Source: CAYQVW01 sp964421245 | GTDB lineage: Bacteria; Margulisbacteria; WOR-1; XYC2-FULL-46-14 | Assembly (NCBI GenBank): GCA_964421245.1 | Contig: CAYQVW010000005.1 | Span: 1 to 64,000, forward strand | DNA length: 64,000 bases | Reading direction: 5' to 3' | In this document: one piece after another, positions 1 through 7,897 of the stretch | Numbering within the stretch: position 1 is the first letter of the stretch | How the letters are laid out: each line of letters starts with the position of its first letter | Made by a program: the position numbers and the translations under genes | The notes under the pieces: model-generated | The model's input: the letters and a program-made list of their open reading frames with translations, nothing else | Database searches by the model: none | Told to the model about the DNA's origin: nothing

Positions 1-134
1 CCGGATCATATCTTAATTTAGGCTAAAAGTGGTCCAAAGATTGGGGTCAAGCTCATAGAATCTGCTCTTCTTCCTGATCCCCTGATTCCCTAGTTCCCAA
101 TCTCCTGGTCTCCTGATCTCCTGATCCCCTCAAC
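1..134. repeat. Non-coding ATCAG/CTGAT-rich short repeats
   Basis: No gene is visible. From about 83 to 131 the sequence is an irregular series of CTGAT, CCCTGATT, CTCCTGGT and CTCCTGAT units spaced 8-10 bases apart. On the other strand this reads as repeated ATCAGG. A similar ATCAG-rich stretch lies near 17828-17885. Spacing is too irregular for CRISPR. It sits just downstream of rho. Confidence 0.5.
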
Positions 135-1379
135 TTATTTTACATCTGCTGATTCTAAGAATGCCTTGTTTGTCTTAAACTCTGCAATTCTCTTCATTAG
201 TTGTTCGGTTGCATCAGTTGTATCATAATCAGACATGATTTTTCGAAGCAATCTAATTTTACCCAATTCTTTTTCGCCCATCAGCAATTCTTCTTTTCTG
301 GTTCCAGACATCTGAATATCAATTGCCGGAAAAATTCTCATGTTAGCCAGCTTTCTGTTTAGATGTAGCTCCATGTTACCAGTTCCCTTAAATTCTTCAT
401 AGATAATGTCATCCATACGAGATCCGGTTTCAACTAGTGCGGTTGCAATAATAGTTAAGCTTCCACCTTCTTCAATATTGCGTGCTGCCCCGAAGAATCT
501 TTTTGGCCGATGCAAACAGGTTGGATCCAATCCACCAGAAAGTGTTCTTCCAGATGGTGGCGTGACCAAATTGTAGGCACGAGCTAAACGGGTGATTGAA
601 TCAAGCAAGACCACTACATCTTTTTTGTTTTCAACTAAACGTTTGGCTGATTCAATTAATAATTCAGCAATATGGATGTGGGCCTCAGGTGGCTCATCAA
701 AAGTTGAAGCAACTACTTCTCCATTGACAGAGCGACGCATATCGGTAACCTCTTCTGGTCTCTCATCAACCAATAATACCTTGATCATTGCATCTGGGAA
801 ATTTTCTGTAATACTATTTGCAATGTTTTTTAGTATTGTGGTTTTACCTGCCTTGGGGGGAGATACTATCATTGCACGTTGACCCATACCAATTGGGGCA
901 ACTAAATCAATTAACCTGGCTGCCATTGGACACTTTGCGTATTCTAATACATATCTTTCATCTGGAAAGATTGGTGTTAAGTGATCATAATAAATTCTAT
1001 CCCGAGTTAATTCTGGATCTGCAGAGTTTATTGCTTCAATTTTTAGGAGACTATAATATTTTTCCCCCTCTTTTGGTGGGCGGATTTGACCAGAGACAGT
1101 ATCTCCGTTTTGCATATTAAATCTTCTGATTTGAGTTTGAGAAACATAGATATCATCGCGGGAGGGGAGATATCCAGAAGTTCTTAAGAATCCGTATCCT
1201 TCTGGAAGGATTTCTAATACCCCCTTAGCAAAAATATTTCCCTTTTGTTGAGTCTGGGCTTCTAGGATCTTAAAAATAAGATCGTGCTTCTTCATCTGCT
1301 TATAATTATTCAACTTCAGCTTTTTTGCTACCTCGTATAGTTCCTGTAATGTTTTACCTTCTAATGCAACAATATCCAT
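135..1379 (-). CDS. rho: Transcription termination factor Rho
   Basis: Rho is the hexameric RNA-dependent ATPase that ends transcription of untranslated RNA. The 414-residue protein (E. coli has 419) has the Rho N-terminal helical domain (about 1-45), the cold-shock-like primary RNA-binding domain (about 50-115) and a RecA-type ATPase. The Walker A is PPKAGKTT near residues 174-181, the Walker B is a VVVLLDS strand and the secondary RNA loop contains LSGGLDP. The start at 1379 (MDIVALEG) is chosen over an upstream in-frame ATG at 1406 because a strong AAAGGAGG lies just before it. It is followed upstream by a tRNA-Leu gene on the same strand, so both may share transcripts. Identity is secure. 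Confidence 0.97.
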   Translation of the reverse strand: MDIVALEGKTLQELYEVAKKLKLNNYKQMKKHDLIFKILEAQTQQKGNIFAKGVLEILPEGYGFLRTSGYLPSRDDIYVSQTQIRRFNMQNGDTVSGQIRPPKEGEKYYSLLKIEAINSADPELTRDRIYYDHLTPIFPDERYVLEYAKCPMAARLIDLVAPIGMGQRAMIVSPPKAGKTTILKNIANSITENFPDAMIKVLLVDERPEEVTDMRRSVNGEVVASTFDEPPEAHIHIAELLIESAKRLVENKKDVVVLLDSITRLARAYNLVTPPSGRTLSGGLDPTCLHRPKRFFGAARNIEEGGSLTIIATALVETGSRMDDIIYEEFKGTGNMELHLNRKLANMRIFPAIDIQMSGTRKEELLMGEKELGKIRLLRKIMSDYDTTDATEQLMKRIAEFKTNKAFLESADVK

Positions 1380-1417
1380 TCTCTTTTCCTCCTTTAAATT
1401 TTTCAACCTTATTTAAA

Positions 1418-1501
1418 TGCCGAAGGTGGGAGTTGAACCCACACGCCCGCGAAGGCTCACGATTTTGAGTCGTGCGTGTCTGCCAGTTCCACCACTTCGG
1501 C
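1418..1501 (-). tRNA. tRNA-Leu (anticodon CAA)
   Basis: Read on the minus strand, a 7-bp acceptor stem (GCCGAAG with CTTCGGC) encloses a D arm, an anticodon stem CACGA/TCGTG with loop CTCAAAA, a long class II variable arm and a T arm with GGTTCAACTCC. The loop gives anticodon CAA, which reads UUG leucine codons. The long variable arm fits tRNA-Leu. The discriminator base is A and the CCA end is not encoded. It lies between accA and rho. Confidence 0.95.
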
Positions 1502-2512
1502 CTATCCTTCAATAAAAAATCCCATGTTGCGGAATTTCCTGTATCTATCCGCAATTAATTCACGGGGAGAAAGTTTAGATAATTCACTAAGATGCTTCTT
1601 TATCGTAGCCTTGATGTTGTCGGCAGTTTCTTGGTAATTGTTGTGTGCTCCGCCGACCGGCTCTCTTATTATCTCATCAATTATGTGTATTTCCAATAGA
1701 TCTTTTGCTGTGATCTTTGATACCTCCGCAGCATGAGGTGCTTTTTTGGCATCTCGAAAAAGAATTGATGCACAACCCTCCGGAGATATTACAGAATAAA
1801 TGGAATAATCCAGCATCAAAACCCTATTTCCCATTCCAATACCTAGCGCCCCACCAGATCCACCCTCGCCGACGATTATGGAGACAAATGGAACTTGAAG
1901 TCCGGCCATTGAACGCAGATTTTTTGCAATTGCTTCTGCTTGTCCACGTTCTTCTGCCCCAATACCAGGGAATGCTCCTGGGGTATCGATAAAACTTACA
2001 ATTGGAACATTAAATCTTTCTGCAAAACGCATTAGGCGTAAAGCCTTACGGTATCCTTCTGGATGGGCCATACCAAAATTACGGAATATATTTTCTTTTG
2101 TGGTATCTCCCTTTTGATGTCCAATTACCACAATTGATTGATCAAAAGAGGAATCTCCCAAAGCTGAGCTTTTTTTACAATTGGGGAGGTGCGCGATTCC
2201 GCCGATTAGGGCAGGGTCGTCTCCATAGTTGCGATCACCCTTTAATTCTACAAAATCTTCAAAGATAAGATTTATCAGGTCTAGTGCACTTGGTCTTTTT
2301 AGGTGTCTTGCCACTTGGACAATTTGGATTGGAGTAAGTTTTGAAAATATGTCTCGTTTTAGTGTGCTGATCCGTTTTTCAAGCATGTGGATCTCTTCTG
2401 ACATATCAAGGCCTTCTTTAGAAGTTTTATGAAGAGCTTCGATCTTTTTATAGAGATCAGCTAGTGGCTTTTCAAATTCCAATAATATTCTTTTGTTATT
2501 GTTTTTTTGCAT
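1502..2512 (-). CDS. accA: Acetyl-CoA carboxylase carboxyltransferase subunit alpha
   Basis: This is the alpha half of the carboxyltransferase that moves CO2 from carboxybiotin to acetyl-CoA, giving malonyl-CoA for fatty-acid synthesis. The 336-residue protein has the N-terminal helical segment (about 10-60) and the crotonase-like core. The core includes the glycine-rich GEGGSGGALGIG stretch near residue 215 and the FIDTPGAFPG motif near 175. It overlaps the upstream accD by 17 bases (2496-2512), so the two are translationally coupled and should make equal amounts of both subunits. It is slightly longer than the E. coli protein (319). accB and accC are not in the window; a biotin ligase is at 38734. 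Confidence 0.96.
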   Translation of the reverse strand: MQKNNNKRILLEFEKPLADLYKKIEALHKTSKEGLDMSEEIHMLEKRISTLKRDIFSKLTPIQIVQVARHLKRPSALDLINLIFEDFVELKGDRNYGDDPALIGGIAHLPNCKKSSALGDSSFDQSIVVIGHQKGDTTKENIFRNFGMAHPEGYRKALRLMRFAERFNVPIVSFIDTPGAFPGIGAEERGQAEAIAKNLRSMAGLQVPFVSIIVGEGGSGGALGIGMGNRVLMLDYSIYSVISPEGCASILFRDAKKAPHAAEVSKITAKDLLEIHIIDEIIREPVGGAHNNYQETADNIKATIKKHLSELSKLSPRELIADRYRKFRNMGFFIEG

Positions 2513-3374
2513 TTTTAAAAAAGGTTAATATTTTACTAAGAGTTTCTTTTATGTTTTCTCTTTCGCATATAATATCGACCATTCCATTTTTTTCTAGAAA
2601 TTCAGATTTTTGAAATCCGGCTGGTAATTTTTGTCTGATAGTCTGTTCAATTACCCTTGGCCCCGCAAAACCGATTAGGGCTTCTGGTTCTGCGATGTGT
2701 ATATCGCCAAGCATTGCAAAGCTGGCGGTTGTTCCACCGGTAGTAGGGTGGGTCATAATTGAAATATAGGGAACCCCGACCTCTCTTAAGCGGCTTAGTG
2801 CGGCTGAGGTTTTTGCCATTTGCATAAGTGACATAATTCCTTCTTGCATTCTTGCACCACCAGAAGAGCTAAAGATTATTAATGGAATCTTTTTCTCTAG
2901 GCAATATTCGGCAATGCGTGTTACCTTTTCTCCAACGACAGATCCCATGCTCCCTCCCATAAAAGAGAAATCCATAATTCCGATCCCAACACGTTTTTTG
3001 TTAATTGTTCCGCTTCCAATTGTAATTGCATCTTTTAAGTTGGTTTTTTGTTCGCTCTTAACCAATCGTTGTGAATAGGGGATAGAATCTACAAAATTGA
3101 GAAAATCTTTTGAACGAATGTTGGGGCTTAATTCTTTGAACGAGCCTTCATCAAGCGTTATTAAAATTCTCTCTTTAGATGACACTTTAAAATGAAAGCC
3201 ACACTTTGGGCAAACTTTATCGTTTGCATCCAGGTCCTTGTTGAATATTGCACTGCGGCATTTTAAACACTTAGTCCATAGATTGCTTGGGATATCCAAT
3301 TTCTCTGGATCAGGATTTTCCCCGTTCTTTTCTCTCTTTTTTAGGAACCAGTTATGTAGAGATAGTTTTGGCAT
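2496..3374 (-). CDS. accD: Acetyl-CoA carboxylase carboxyltransferase subunit beta
   Basis: Beta half of the acetyl-CoA carboxyltransferase. The 292-residue protein starts with the diagnostic four-cysteine zinc ribbon (CLKC about residues 36-39 and CPKC about 55-58). The crotonase-fold core follows, with FSSSGGARMQEG and the HPTTGGTTASFA loop that helps bind CoA and carboxybiotin. It is first in the accD-accA pair on the minus strand and overlaps accA. Only a weak GAGG lies upstream of the start. The 225 bases upstream hold a repeat and the divergent rpsT promoter. Confidence 0.96.
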   Translation of the reverse strand: MPKLSLHNWFLKKREKNGENPDPEKLDIPSNLWTKCLKCRSAIFNKDLDANDKVCPKCGFHFKVSSKERILITLDEGSFKELSPNIRSKDFLNFVDSIPYSQRLVKSEQKTNLKDAITIGSGTINKKRVGIGIMDFSFMGGSMGSVVGEKVTRIAEYCLEKKIPLIIFSSSGGARMQEGIMSLMQMAKTSAALSRLREVGVPYISIMTHPTTGGTTASFAMLGDIHIAEPEALIGFAGPRVIEQTIRQKLPAGFQKSEFLEKNGMVDIICERENIKETLSKILTFFKNAKKQ

Positions 3375-3387
3375 GATTTATAAAAAC

Positions 3388-3510
3388 CTCAAACGTCAAA
3401 CTTCAAAATCAAAAATAAATTCCAATTCCCAACTTCAAACTGGAATTTTGTTGTTGGGATTTTGGATTTATTTTGATGTTTGGATTTTGTCATTGGGATT
3501 TCGGATTCTA
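3388..3510. repeat. Imperfect inverted repeat of (T)CAAAC/CCAAAATC units
   Basis: The left arm is rich in CAAACGTCAAACTTC and CCAATTCCCAAC units. The right arm carries the approximate reverse complement (GTTGGGATTTTGG, TTTGATGTTTGG). A second copy of this family lies at 15893-16015, and shorter related stretches occur inside ygiQ (6645-6712) and carA (12107-12160). This is a dispersed non-coding repeat and no ORF is supported here. Confidence 0.6.
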
Positions 3511-3527
3511 TTTGTTGAAAACTGATG

Positions 3528-3556
3528 TTGTCATAGATTTCTAGATTTGCTATAAT
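3528..3556 (+). promoter_or_regulatory. Sigma-70-type promoter of rpsT
   Basis: TTGTCA at 3528-3533 and TATAAT at 3551-3556 are separated by exactly 17 bases. A start of transcription near 3563 would leave a leader of about 37 bases with an AGGAGG site before the rpsT ATG at 3600. Confidence 0.75.
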
Positions 3557-3599
3557 TAGTATAACTCAAACACAAGTTTTTTGTCAATAGGAGGATTGG

Positions 3600-3860
3600 A
3601 TGGCCAATATTAAATCAGCAAAGAAGAGAATTCTAGTTACAGAGAGAAATAGAAAAAGAAACTTAGTTTACAAGAATAATCTTAAACGCCTTGTAAAAGC
3701 GGCTACCAAAGCATTAAAAGAGGGTAGCTCCGACGCTAAAAAAGCAGTAAGCCTTGCAGTACAGGCAATTGATAAAGCCGCAAAGAAGAACGTAATTAAG
3801 AAGAATAATGCTTCACGTAAAAAATCTCGTTTAATGAAAGCCTTAGCTAAAAAAGCTTAG
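3600..3860 (+). CDS. rpsT: 30S ribosomal protein S20
   Basis: S20 binds 16S rRNA early in small-subunit assembly. The 86-residue protein is very rich in Lys and Arg. It shows the family pattern MANIKSAKKRI at the start, the NLKRLVKAATKAL helix and the C-terminal NNASRKKSRLMKALAK motif. An AGGAGG site lies 6 bases before the ATG and a good promoter lies at 3528-3556. The next gene, ispE, starts 2 bases after the stop, so they share an operon. Confidence 0.97.
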   Translation: MANIKSAKKRILVTERNRKRNLVYKNNLKRLVKAATKALKEGSSDAKKAVSLAVQAIDKAAKKNVIKKNNASRKKSRLMKALAKKA

Positions 3861-3861
3861 C

Positions 3862-4710
3862 ATGCAACTTCGCGCCCGCTCAAAAATCAATCTTAACCTT
3901 CACATAGTAGGAAGAAGAGAAGACGGATTTCATGAAATTGATTCTATTATGCAATCGATTTCTCTAGCCGACCAAATAAAACTTAGCCCAGTGTCCAAAG
4001 GGATTAAAATAATTTGTACCAATCCTCTTATTCCGACAGACAATCAAAATACAGCTTTCAAAGCAGCAGAGCTTTTTTTTGAAAGGACTAAAATAGATAA
4101 AAGAGTAAGGATTGAAATTCAAAAACTAGTTCCACACGCAGCGGGTTTGGGTGGTGGATCGGCCGATGCGGCAGCGGTTTTAGTCGGACTCAATATAATG
4201 TACAAGGCAAAGCTTTCTGAATCTGATTTAAAGAGATTGGGTGAGGAAGTCGGATCGGATGTCCCTTTTTGCATTACGGGAGGGACGGCACGCGTTAGAG
4301 GAAGAGGCGAGTTGGTTGAGCCGATTGATCCTTTACCAAAAAGTTGGTTTGTTTTAGTAACACCACAGATTTTGATTTCAACCGCCTGGGTATATCAAAA
4401 TTTTGATCCAGTTTGGTTAAAAGAGGGGAGAATGGTGGGTACTCATAATCCGATAACTTCTTTACAATTATATAATGACTTAGAGAAAGTAGTTTTGCCA
4501 AATTATCCTGAAATTGAAAAAGTGAAGAAGGAACTTATTGATTTAGGATGTCTTCAATCCTTGATGTCTGGTTCTGGGTCTTCTGTTTTTGGTTTAGTTG
4601 ATTCAGAAGAGAAGGGGAAGAAAATTCTAAATATCATCCGCAAAAAATATCCGCAGAGTTATTTGGTTGAGAGTGTTGATAAGGGTGTGGTTGTGCGGAG
4701 TATGTTATAA
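3862..4710 (+). CDS. ispE: 4-diphosphocytidyl-2-C-methyl-D-erythritol kinase
   Basis: IspE phosphorylates CDP-methylerythritol in the non-mevalonate (MEP) route to isoprenoids. The 282-residue GHMP-fold kinase has the N-terminal ARSKINLNLHIVGRREDGFHE signature (residues about 4-24), the ATP-binding PHAAGLGGGSADAAA loop near residue 93 and the C-terminal LMSGSGSSVFGLV motif. It begins one base after the rpsT stop and has no separate strong ribosome site, so it probably depends on translation of rpsT. Other MEP-pathway genes are not in the window. Confidence 0.95.
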   Translation: MQLRARSKINLNLHIVGRREDGFHEIDSIMQSISLADQIKLSPVSKGIKIICTNPLIPTDNQNTAFKAAELFFERTKIDKRVRIEIQKLVPHAAGLGGGSADAAAVLVGLNIMYKAKLSESDLKRLGEEVGSDVPFCITGGTARVRGRGELVEPIDPLPKSWFVLVTPQILISTAWVYQNFDPVWLKEGRMVGTHNPITSLQLYNDLEKVVLPNYPEIEKVKKELIDLGCLQSLMSGSGSSVFGLVDSEEKGKKILNIIRKKYPQSYLVESVDKGVVVRSML

Positions 4711-4722
4711 TAAAAAACACTT

Positions 4723-5478
4723 ATGTTTGAATTTAATAATAAGATAAAAGAGTGTGATCTTCTAAAAAATGGACTCGATTCTCACCGCCCCTTTTCCCAA
4801 GATGTTTTGAAACAATTAAAAGAGTACTACAAAATCAGCTTAACCTACACCAGTAATGCTATAGAGGGGAATTCTTTAACAGAAACAGAGACTAAAGTAG
4901 TAATCGAAGATGGAGTGACCATTGGTGGAAAGCCGCTAAAAGATCATTTGGAAGCCCTGGGTCATGCTTTGGCTTATGATTTTGTTTATGATTTGGTTAA
5001 GAACAAGAAAGAACTTTCTGAGGCCGATATCTTAAAGATGCACCATCTTTTCTATGAGAAAATTGACGAAGAAAAAGCTGGACAATATCGCAAAGTAAAA
5101 GTTTTTGTCTCTGGAACAGATTATATCTTCCCATCTCCAGAAAAAGTTCTATCCTTAATGAAAAATTTTGCAAAAGAAATTCCAAAACAAAAGAAGAAAT
5201 TGCACCCGATTGAGTTTGCAGCTTGGTTACATATGCAGTTTGTAAATATTCATCCATTTGTAGATGGTAATGGTAGGGTTGCTAGATTACTTTTAAACTT
5301 AGCTTTGCTTCAATCAGGCTATGTGGTAACCATTATTCCACCAGTCGTCCGCGCAAATTATATTGATATTGTAAAATCTTGTCAGAAATCAGGAAAACTG
5401 GAATCCTTTTATGATTTTATCTCCAATATGGTTTGGGAAGCATTAAAAGAGCAGTTAAGATTGATAAAAGGGAAATAA
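4723..5478 (+). CDS. Fic-domain protein (class II autoinhibited)
   Basis: Fic enzymes transfer AMP or other phosphate-containing groups to protein hydroxyls. This 251-residue protein has the complete core motif HPFVDGNGR at residues 177-185, whose His is the catalytic base. It also has an N-terminal inhibitory motif of the S/TxxxE(G/N) type at S44-E48-G49. The inhibitory helix lies in the same chain ahead of the Fic domain, which is class II. Activity would therefore need release of Glu48. A TATAAT overlapping the end of ispE lies 11 bases before the ATG. The target is unknown. The tail-to-tail neighbour is a toxin-antitoxin-like nucleotidyltransferase. Confidence 0.93.
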   Translation: MFEFNNKIKECDLLKNGLDSHRPFSQDVLKQLKEYYKISLTYTSNAIEGNSLTETETKVVIEDGVTIGGKPLKDHLEALGHALAYDFVYDLVKNKKELSEADILKMHHLFYEKIDEEKAGQYRKVKVFVSGTDYIFPSPEKVLSLMKNFAKEIPKQKKKLHPIEFAAWLHMQFVNIHPFVDGNGRVARLLLNLALLQSGYVVTIIPPVVRANYIDIVKSCQKSGKLESFYDFISNMVWEALKEQLRLIKGK

Positions 5479-5493
5479 TTTAGAGACCCTTTT
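5466..5493. terminator. Possible bidirectional terminator between convergent genes
   Basis: AAAAGGG (5466-5472) pairs with CCCTTTT (5487-5493) across a 14-base loop. T runs follow on the plus strand and A runs precede on the left. The stem is short (7 bp), so this is a weak call. It overlaps the ends of the Fic gene and the convergent nucleotidyltransferase gene. Confidence 0.3.
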
Positions 5494-5920
5494 TTATCTT
5501 TTTAAGGATATCTAAGTCCGATAGGTCTTTTTTTCTGCCGGCTGCTTTTTTCATTTTTATAAGATCATCCAGGGAAGCAAAATTAACCATTATCTTTCCG
5601 ATCTTGCCAGCTTTCTTGTTTTTCCAAACCTCTTTAAAGGTTATTCCAGTCACAAATGGGTGGATATCTGTTTCGACTGCATATTGACGAATCAGAAGCT
5701 TTTTAGTTAGCAAATCATCAATAGTAATATCAGAAACATCATAACCAAAATCTTTCAATCCTTTCCAGATTCTTTGGGCGTTTTCCCGTGTAGCTTCGAT
5801 AAAAATGTCAGTGTCAAGAGTGTTTCTAGAATAGCCGTGCATTGGAAAGGCCATTGCTCCAATGATGACGAACTTAGCCTTACGTTCTTTTAATAATTTC
5901 AGAAGGTTTTCTATGTCCAT
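5480..5920 (-). CDS. Nucleotidyltransferase-fold protein, toxin-antitoxin-like
   Basis: The 146-residue protein has the minimal nucleotidyltransferase pattern: VIIGAMAFPMHG near residue 18, then NTLDTDIFIE near 33 with the two metal-binding aspartates. Family knowledge links such proteins (DUF6036/AbiEii-like) to toxin-antitoxin and abortive-infection systems. No substrate can be named. Its start lies inside the preceding small gene (5880-6062), an overlap of 41 bases, which is typical of a co-translated pair. The start MDIENLLK is the only good one. Confidence 0.75.
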   Translation of the reverse strand: MDIENLLKLLKERKAKFVIIGAMAFPMHGYSRNTLDTDIFIEATRENAQRIWKGLKDFGYDVSDITIDDLLTKKLLIRQYAVETDIHPFVTGITFKEVWKNKKAGKIGKIMVNFASLDDLIKMKKAAGRKKDLSDLDILKKIKKGL

Positions 5921-6062
5921 TGTTAATTAGCATCTTAAGGACAGTCTTTGAATGTTTAACCATCATTCTAAATCTTTCAGTCAAAGAGAGCGAACGCTGA
6001 TATTTTAACTCGAAATCCAGCTCTTTTTTTTCATTATGTTTTCTTGATTTGTATACTGGCAT
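5880..6062 (-). CDS. Small basic protein paired with nucleotidyltransferase
   Basis: This 60-residue protein from the ATG at 6062 is rich in Lys, Arg and Glu and is predicted helical. I do not recognise the family. The longer reading from 6098 is less likely because it would cross the operator-like palindrome at 6062-6076. The gene overlaps the downstream nucleotidyltransferase by 41 bases. A small helical first gene, an overlapping nucleotidyltransferase and a palindrome at the start suggest an antitoxin or partner protein that controls its own promoter. That is inference. Confidence 0.6.
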   Translation of the reverse strand: MPVYKSRKHNEKKELDFELKYQRSLSLTERFRMMVKHSKTVLKMLINNGHRKPSEIIKRT

Positions 6063-6076
6063 TACAAAAATTGTAA
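6062..6076. promoter_or_regulatory. Operator-like palindrome at the start of the small NTase pair
   Basis: TTACAA, 3 bases, TTGTAA is a perfect inverted repeat touching the minus-strand ATG (6060-6062). On the minus strand it contains a TACAAT that could act as a -10. A repressor bound here would block transcription or initiation. It also lies between the divergent small pair and ygiQ. Confidence 0.4.
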
Positions 6077-6107
6077 CATGTAAGCGGGTTGTGGTCAATT
6101 TTAGTAG

Positions 6108-6113
6108 TATAAT
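6108..6113 (+). promoter_or_regulatory. Promoter -10 element of ygiQ
   Basis: A perfect TATAAT ends 5 bases before the ygiQ ATG (6119) and there is no ribosome-binding site, so the mRNA may be leaderless. No convincing -35 hexamer is seen. Confidence 0.5.
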
Positions 6114-6118
6114 AAAAT

Positions 6119-7864
6119 ATGCTCAAATTCCTACCAACTACCAAAAAAGAACTCGGCTCAAAAGCTCTTGATATCATCATCGTCTCTGGCGATGCCTATG
6201 TTGATCACCCCAGTTTCGGCCCAGCCTTAATTGGACGTTTTCTTGAATCAAAAGGCTTTTCTGTTGGAATAATTCCTCAACCAGATTGGAAGTCGGACAA
6301 GGACTTTCTTGAGCTTGGAAAACCAAAACTATTCTTTGCCGTAACTGCTGGCAATCTTGATTCAATGGTTAATAATTATACTGCAGATAAAAAGATCCGC
6401 CGTAACGATATGTATTCTCCGGAAAATAAAGGTGGGAGAAGGCCGGATAGGGCTACTATTGTCTATGTCAATAAGCTCAAACAGCTATTCCCAGATTCTA
6501 AAATAGTAATTGGTGGGGTAGAAGCAAGTTTGCGGCGCTTTGCGCATTATGATTTTTGGAGCGACAAAGTACGCCGATCATTGCTTTTTGATTCTAAGGC
6601 GGATGTTTTGTTTTATGGGATGTCTGAAAAGGGAATCCTCCGCTTCGCGAACGTCCAACGTCCAACGCCCAACGTCCAAACAAATCAGAAATTACAAATT
6701 CCAAATTCTGCAATAATTAAAAAAGATATATCGGAATACAAAGATTATCTGCTATTGCCGTCGTTTGAAGAGGTTTCCTCAGATAAAAAGAAGTATGCTG
6801 AAGTGTTTAGGCTTTACTCATTAGAATATGCCAAAAAATATCCGCGAGTAATCATTCAACCATGCCAGGGGAGATATTTGGTAGTTAATCCGCCGGAGAA
6901 TTTGAGTCAGGAAGATTTTGAAGGCTTGTTTAAGCTTCCTTTTACCCGAGAACCACATCCTCGATATAAAGGAAAAAAAGTTCCAGCCTTTGATTTTGTA
7001 AAATTTTCAACAATCTCTCACCGAGGCTGTTTTGGTGGCTGTTCTTTTTGCGCAATTACCAATCATCAAGGTAAATATATTCAAAGTAGAAGCGAAGCTT
7101 CGATTAAAGACGAGATCCAAAATATCATAATGAAACAAAAAGATTTTAAAGGAAATATTTTGGACATTGGTGGACCGACTGCCAATATGTATAAGATGAC
7201 CTGTTCGAAAAAAGAGGGGTGTAGTCGTTTAAGTTGTATCTTCCCATCTGTTTGCAAAAACTTAGAAACAGATCAAAAACCGATGATAAAGATGCTAAAA
7301 GAAATTCGAAAGCTTCAAGGGATGAAGCATGTTTTTATCAATTCCGGAATTCGCTACGATTTAGCCTTGTTAGATCCGGAATATATGGATGAGCTAGTAA
7401 AACATCACATAAGTGGGCAACTTAGTGTTGCGCCAGAGCATAATTGTGATCGAGTTTTATCTTTGATGCGAAAACCTGTTTTTAGTAGTTTTGAAAAATT
7501 CAAAGGGGAGTTTGAAAGATTGAATAAAAAAGTTGGCAAGAAACAATTTTTGGTTCCATATTTTATTGCTTCACATCCTGGAACTACTTTGGAAGACATG
7601 CTAACTCTTGCTCTTTATTTAAAGAAAAACAATATTAGAGTTCAACAAGTGCAAAATTTTACTCCAACCCCGATGACTGCCTCAACTTGTATGTATTATA
7701 CCGGGATTGATCCTTATTCTAAGAAAGAGGTCCATGTTCCCCGCGGAGAAGAGCGCAGTTTGCAACGTGCTTTACTTCAGCCTTATCTTGAAAAGAATAA
7801 AAGACAGGTTATTAAGGCGTTGAAACAGATCGGGAAAATGAGGTTTTTTAGCCAAATCACTTGA
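6119..7864 (+). CDS. ygiQ: YgiQ family radical SAM protein
   Basis: Radical SAM enzyme of unknown reaction. The 581-residue protein has an N-terminal YgiQ domain, with a cobalamin-binding-like fold around residues 15-190. A radical-SAM core follows with the iron-sulfur motif CFGGCSFC near residue 303. A second cysteine-rich patch, CSKKEGCSRLSC, lies near residue 361, as is normal for the family. The stretch around residues 178-200, encoded by about 6645-6712, matches the local CAACGTCCAA intergenic repeat rather than family sequence. It looks like an in-frame insertion between the Rossmann-like part and the SAM core. A TATAAT lies 5 bases before the ATG. Confidence 0.93.
   Translation: MLKFLPTTKKELGSKALDIIIVSGDAYVDHPSFGPALIGRFLESKGFSVGIIPQPDWKSDKDFLELGKPKLFFAVTAGNLDSMVNNYTADKKIRRNDMYSPENKGGRRPDRATIVYVNKLKQLFPDSKIVIGGVEASLRRFAHYDFWSDKVRRSLLFDSKADVLFYGMSEKGILRFANVQRPTPNVQTNQKLQIPNSAIIKKDISEYKDYLLLPSFEEVSSDKKKYAEVFRLYSLEYAKKYPRVIIQPCQGRYLVVNPPENLSQEDFEGLFKLPFTREPHPRYKGKKVPAFDFVKFSTISHRGCFGGCSFCAITNHQGKYIQSRSEASIKDEIQNIIMKQKDFKGNILDIGGPTANMYKMTCSKKEGCSRLSCIFPSVCKNLETDQKPMIKMLKEIRKLQGMKHVFINSGIRYDLALLDPEYMDELVKHHISGQLSVAPEHNCDRVLSLMRKPVFSSFEKFKGEFERLNKKVGKKQFLVPYFIASHPGTTLEDMLTLALYLKKNNIRVQQVQNFTPTPMTASTCMYYTGIDPYSKKEVHVPRGEERSLQRALLQPYLEKNKRQVIKALKQIGKMRFFSQIT
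6645..6712. repeat. Intergenic-type repeat inserted in frame in ygiQ
   Basis: Four tandem CGTCCAA or CGCCCAA units are followed by AAATTACAAATTCCAAATTC. They resemble the dispersed repeat at 3388 and 15893 but lie inside the reading frame and keep it open. They encode a low-complexity Asn/Gln/Pro/Thr-rich stretch. Confidence 0.6.
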
Positions 7865-7888
7865 AATTTAACTCTTTTTTTACGATAT
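7862..7888 (+). promoter_or_regulatory. Sigma-28-like promoter, site 1 (gene 7898)
   Basis: TGAAATTT at 7862-7869, 11 bases, then TACGATAT at 7881-7888. The ATG is 9 bases further on and no ribosome site is present. The pattern resembles TAAAGTTT-N11-GCCGATAA of FliA and recurs at 18581, 25465, 25727 and 34635. Confidence 0.5.
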
Positions 7889-7897
7889 ATATATAGA

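Noticed and set aside
83..131. CRISPR-like short repeats
   Set aside because: Units of 5-8 bases with irregular spacing and no spacers of constant length; no cas genes in the window.
1354..1554. Open frame of 66 codons on the minus strand
   Set aside because: It runs across the tRNA-Leu gene and the rho start; the tRNA explains the sequence.
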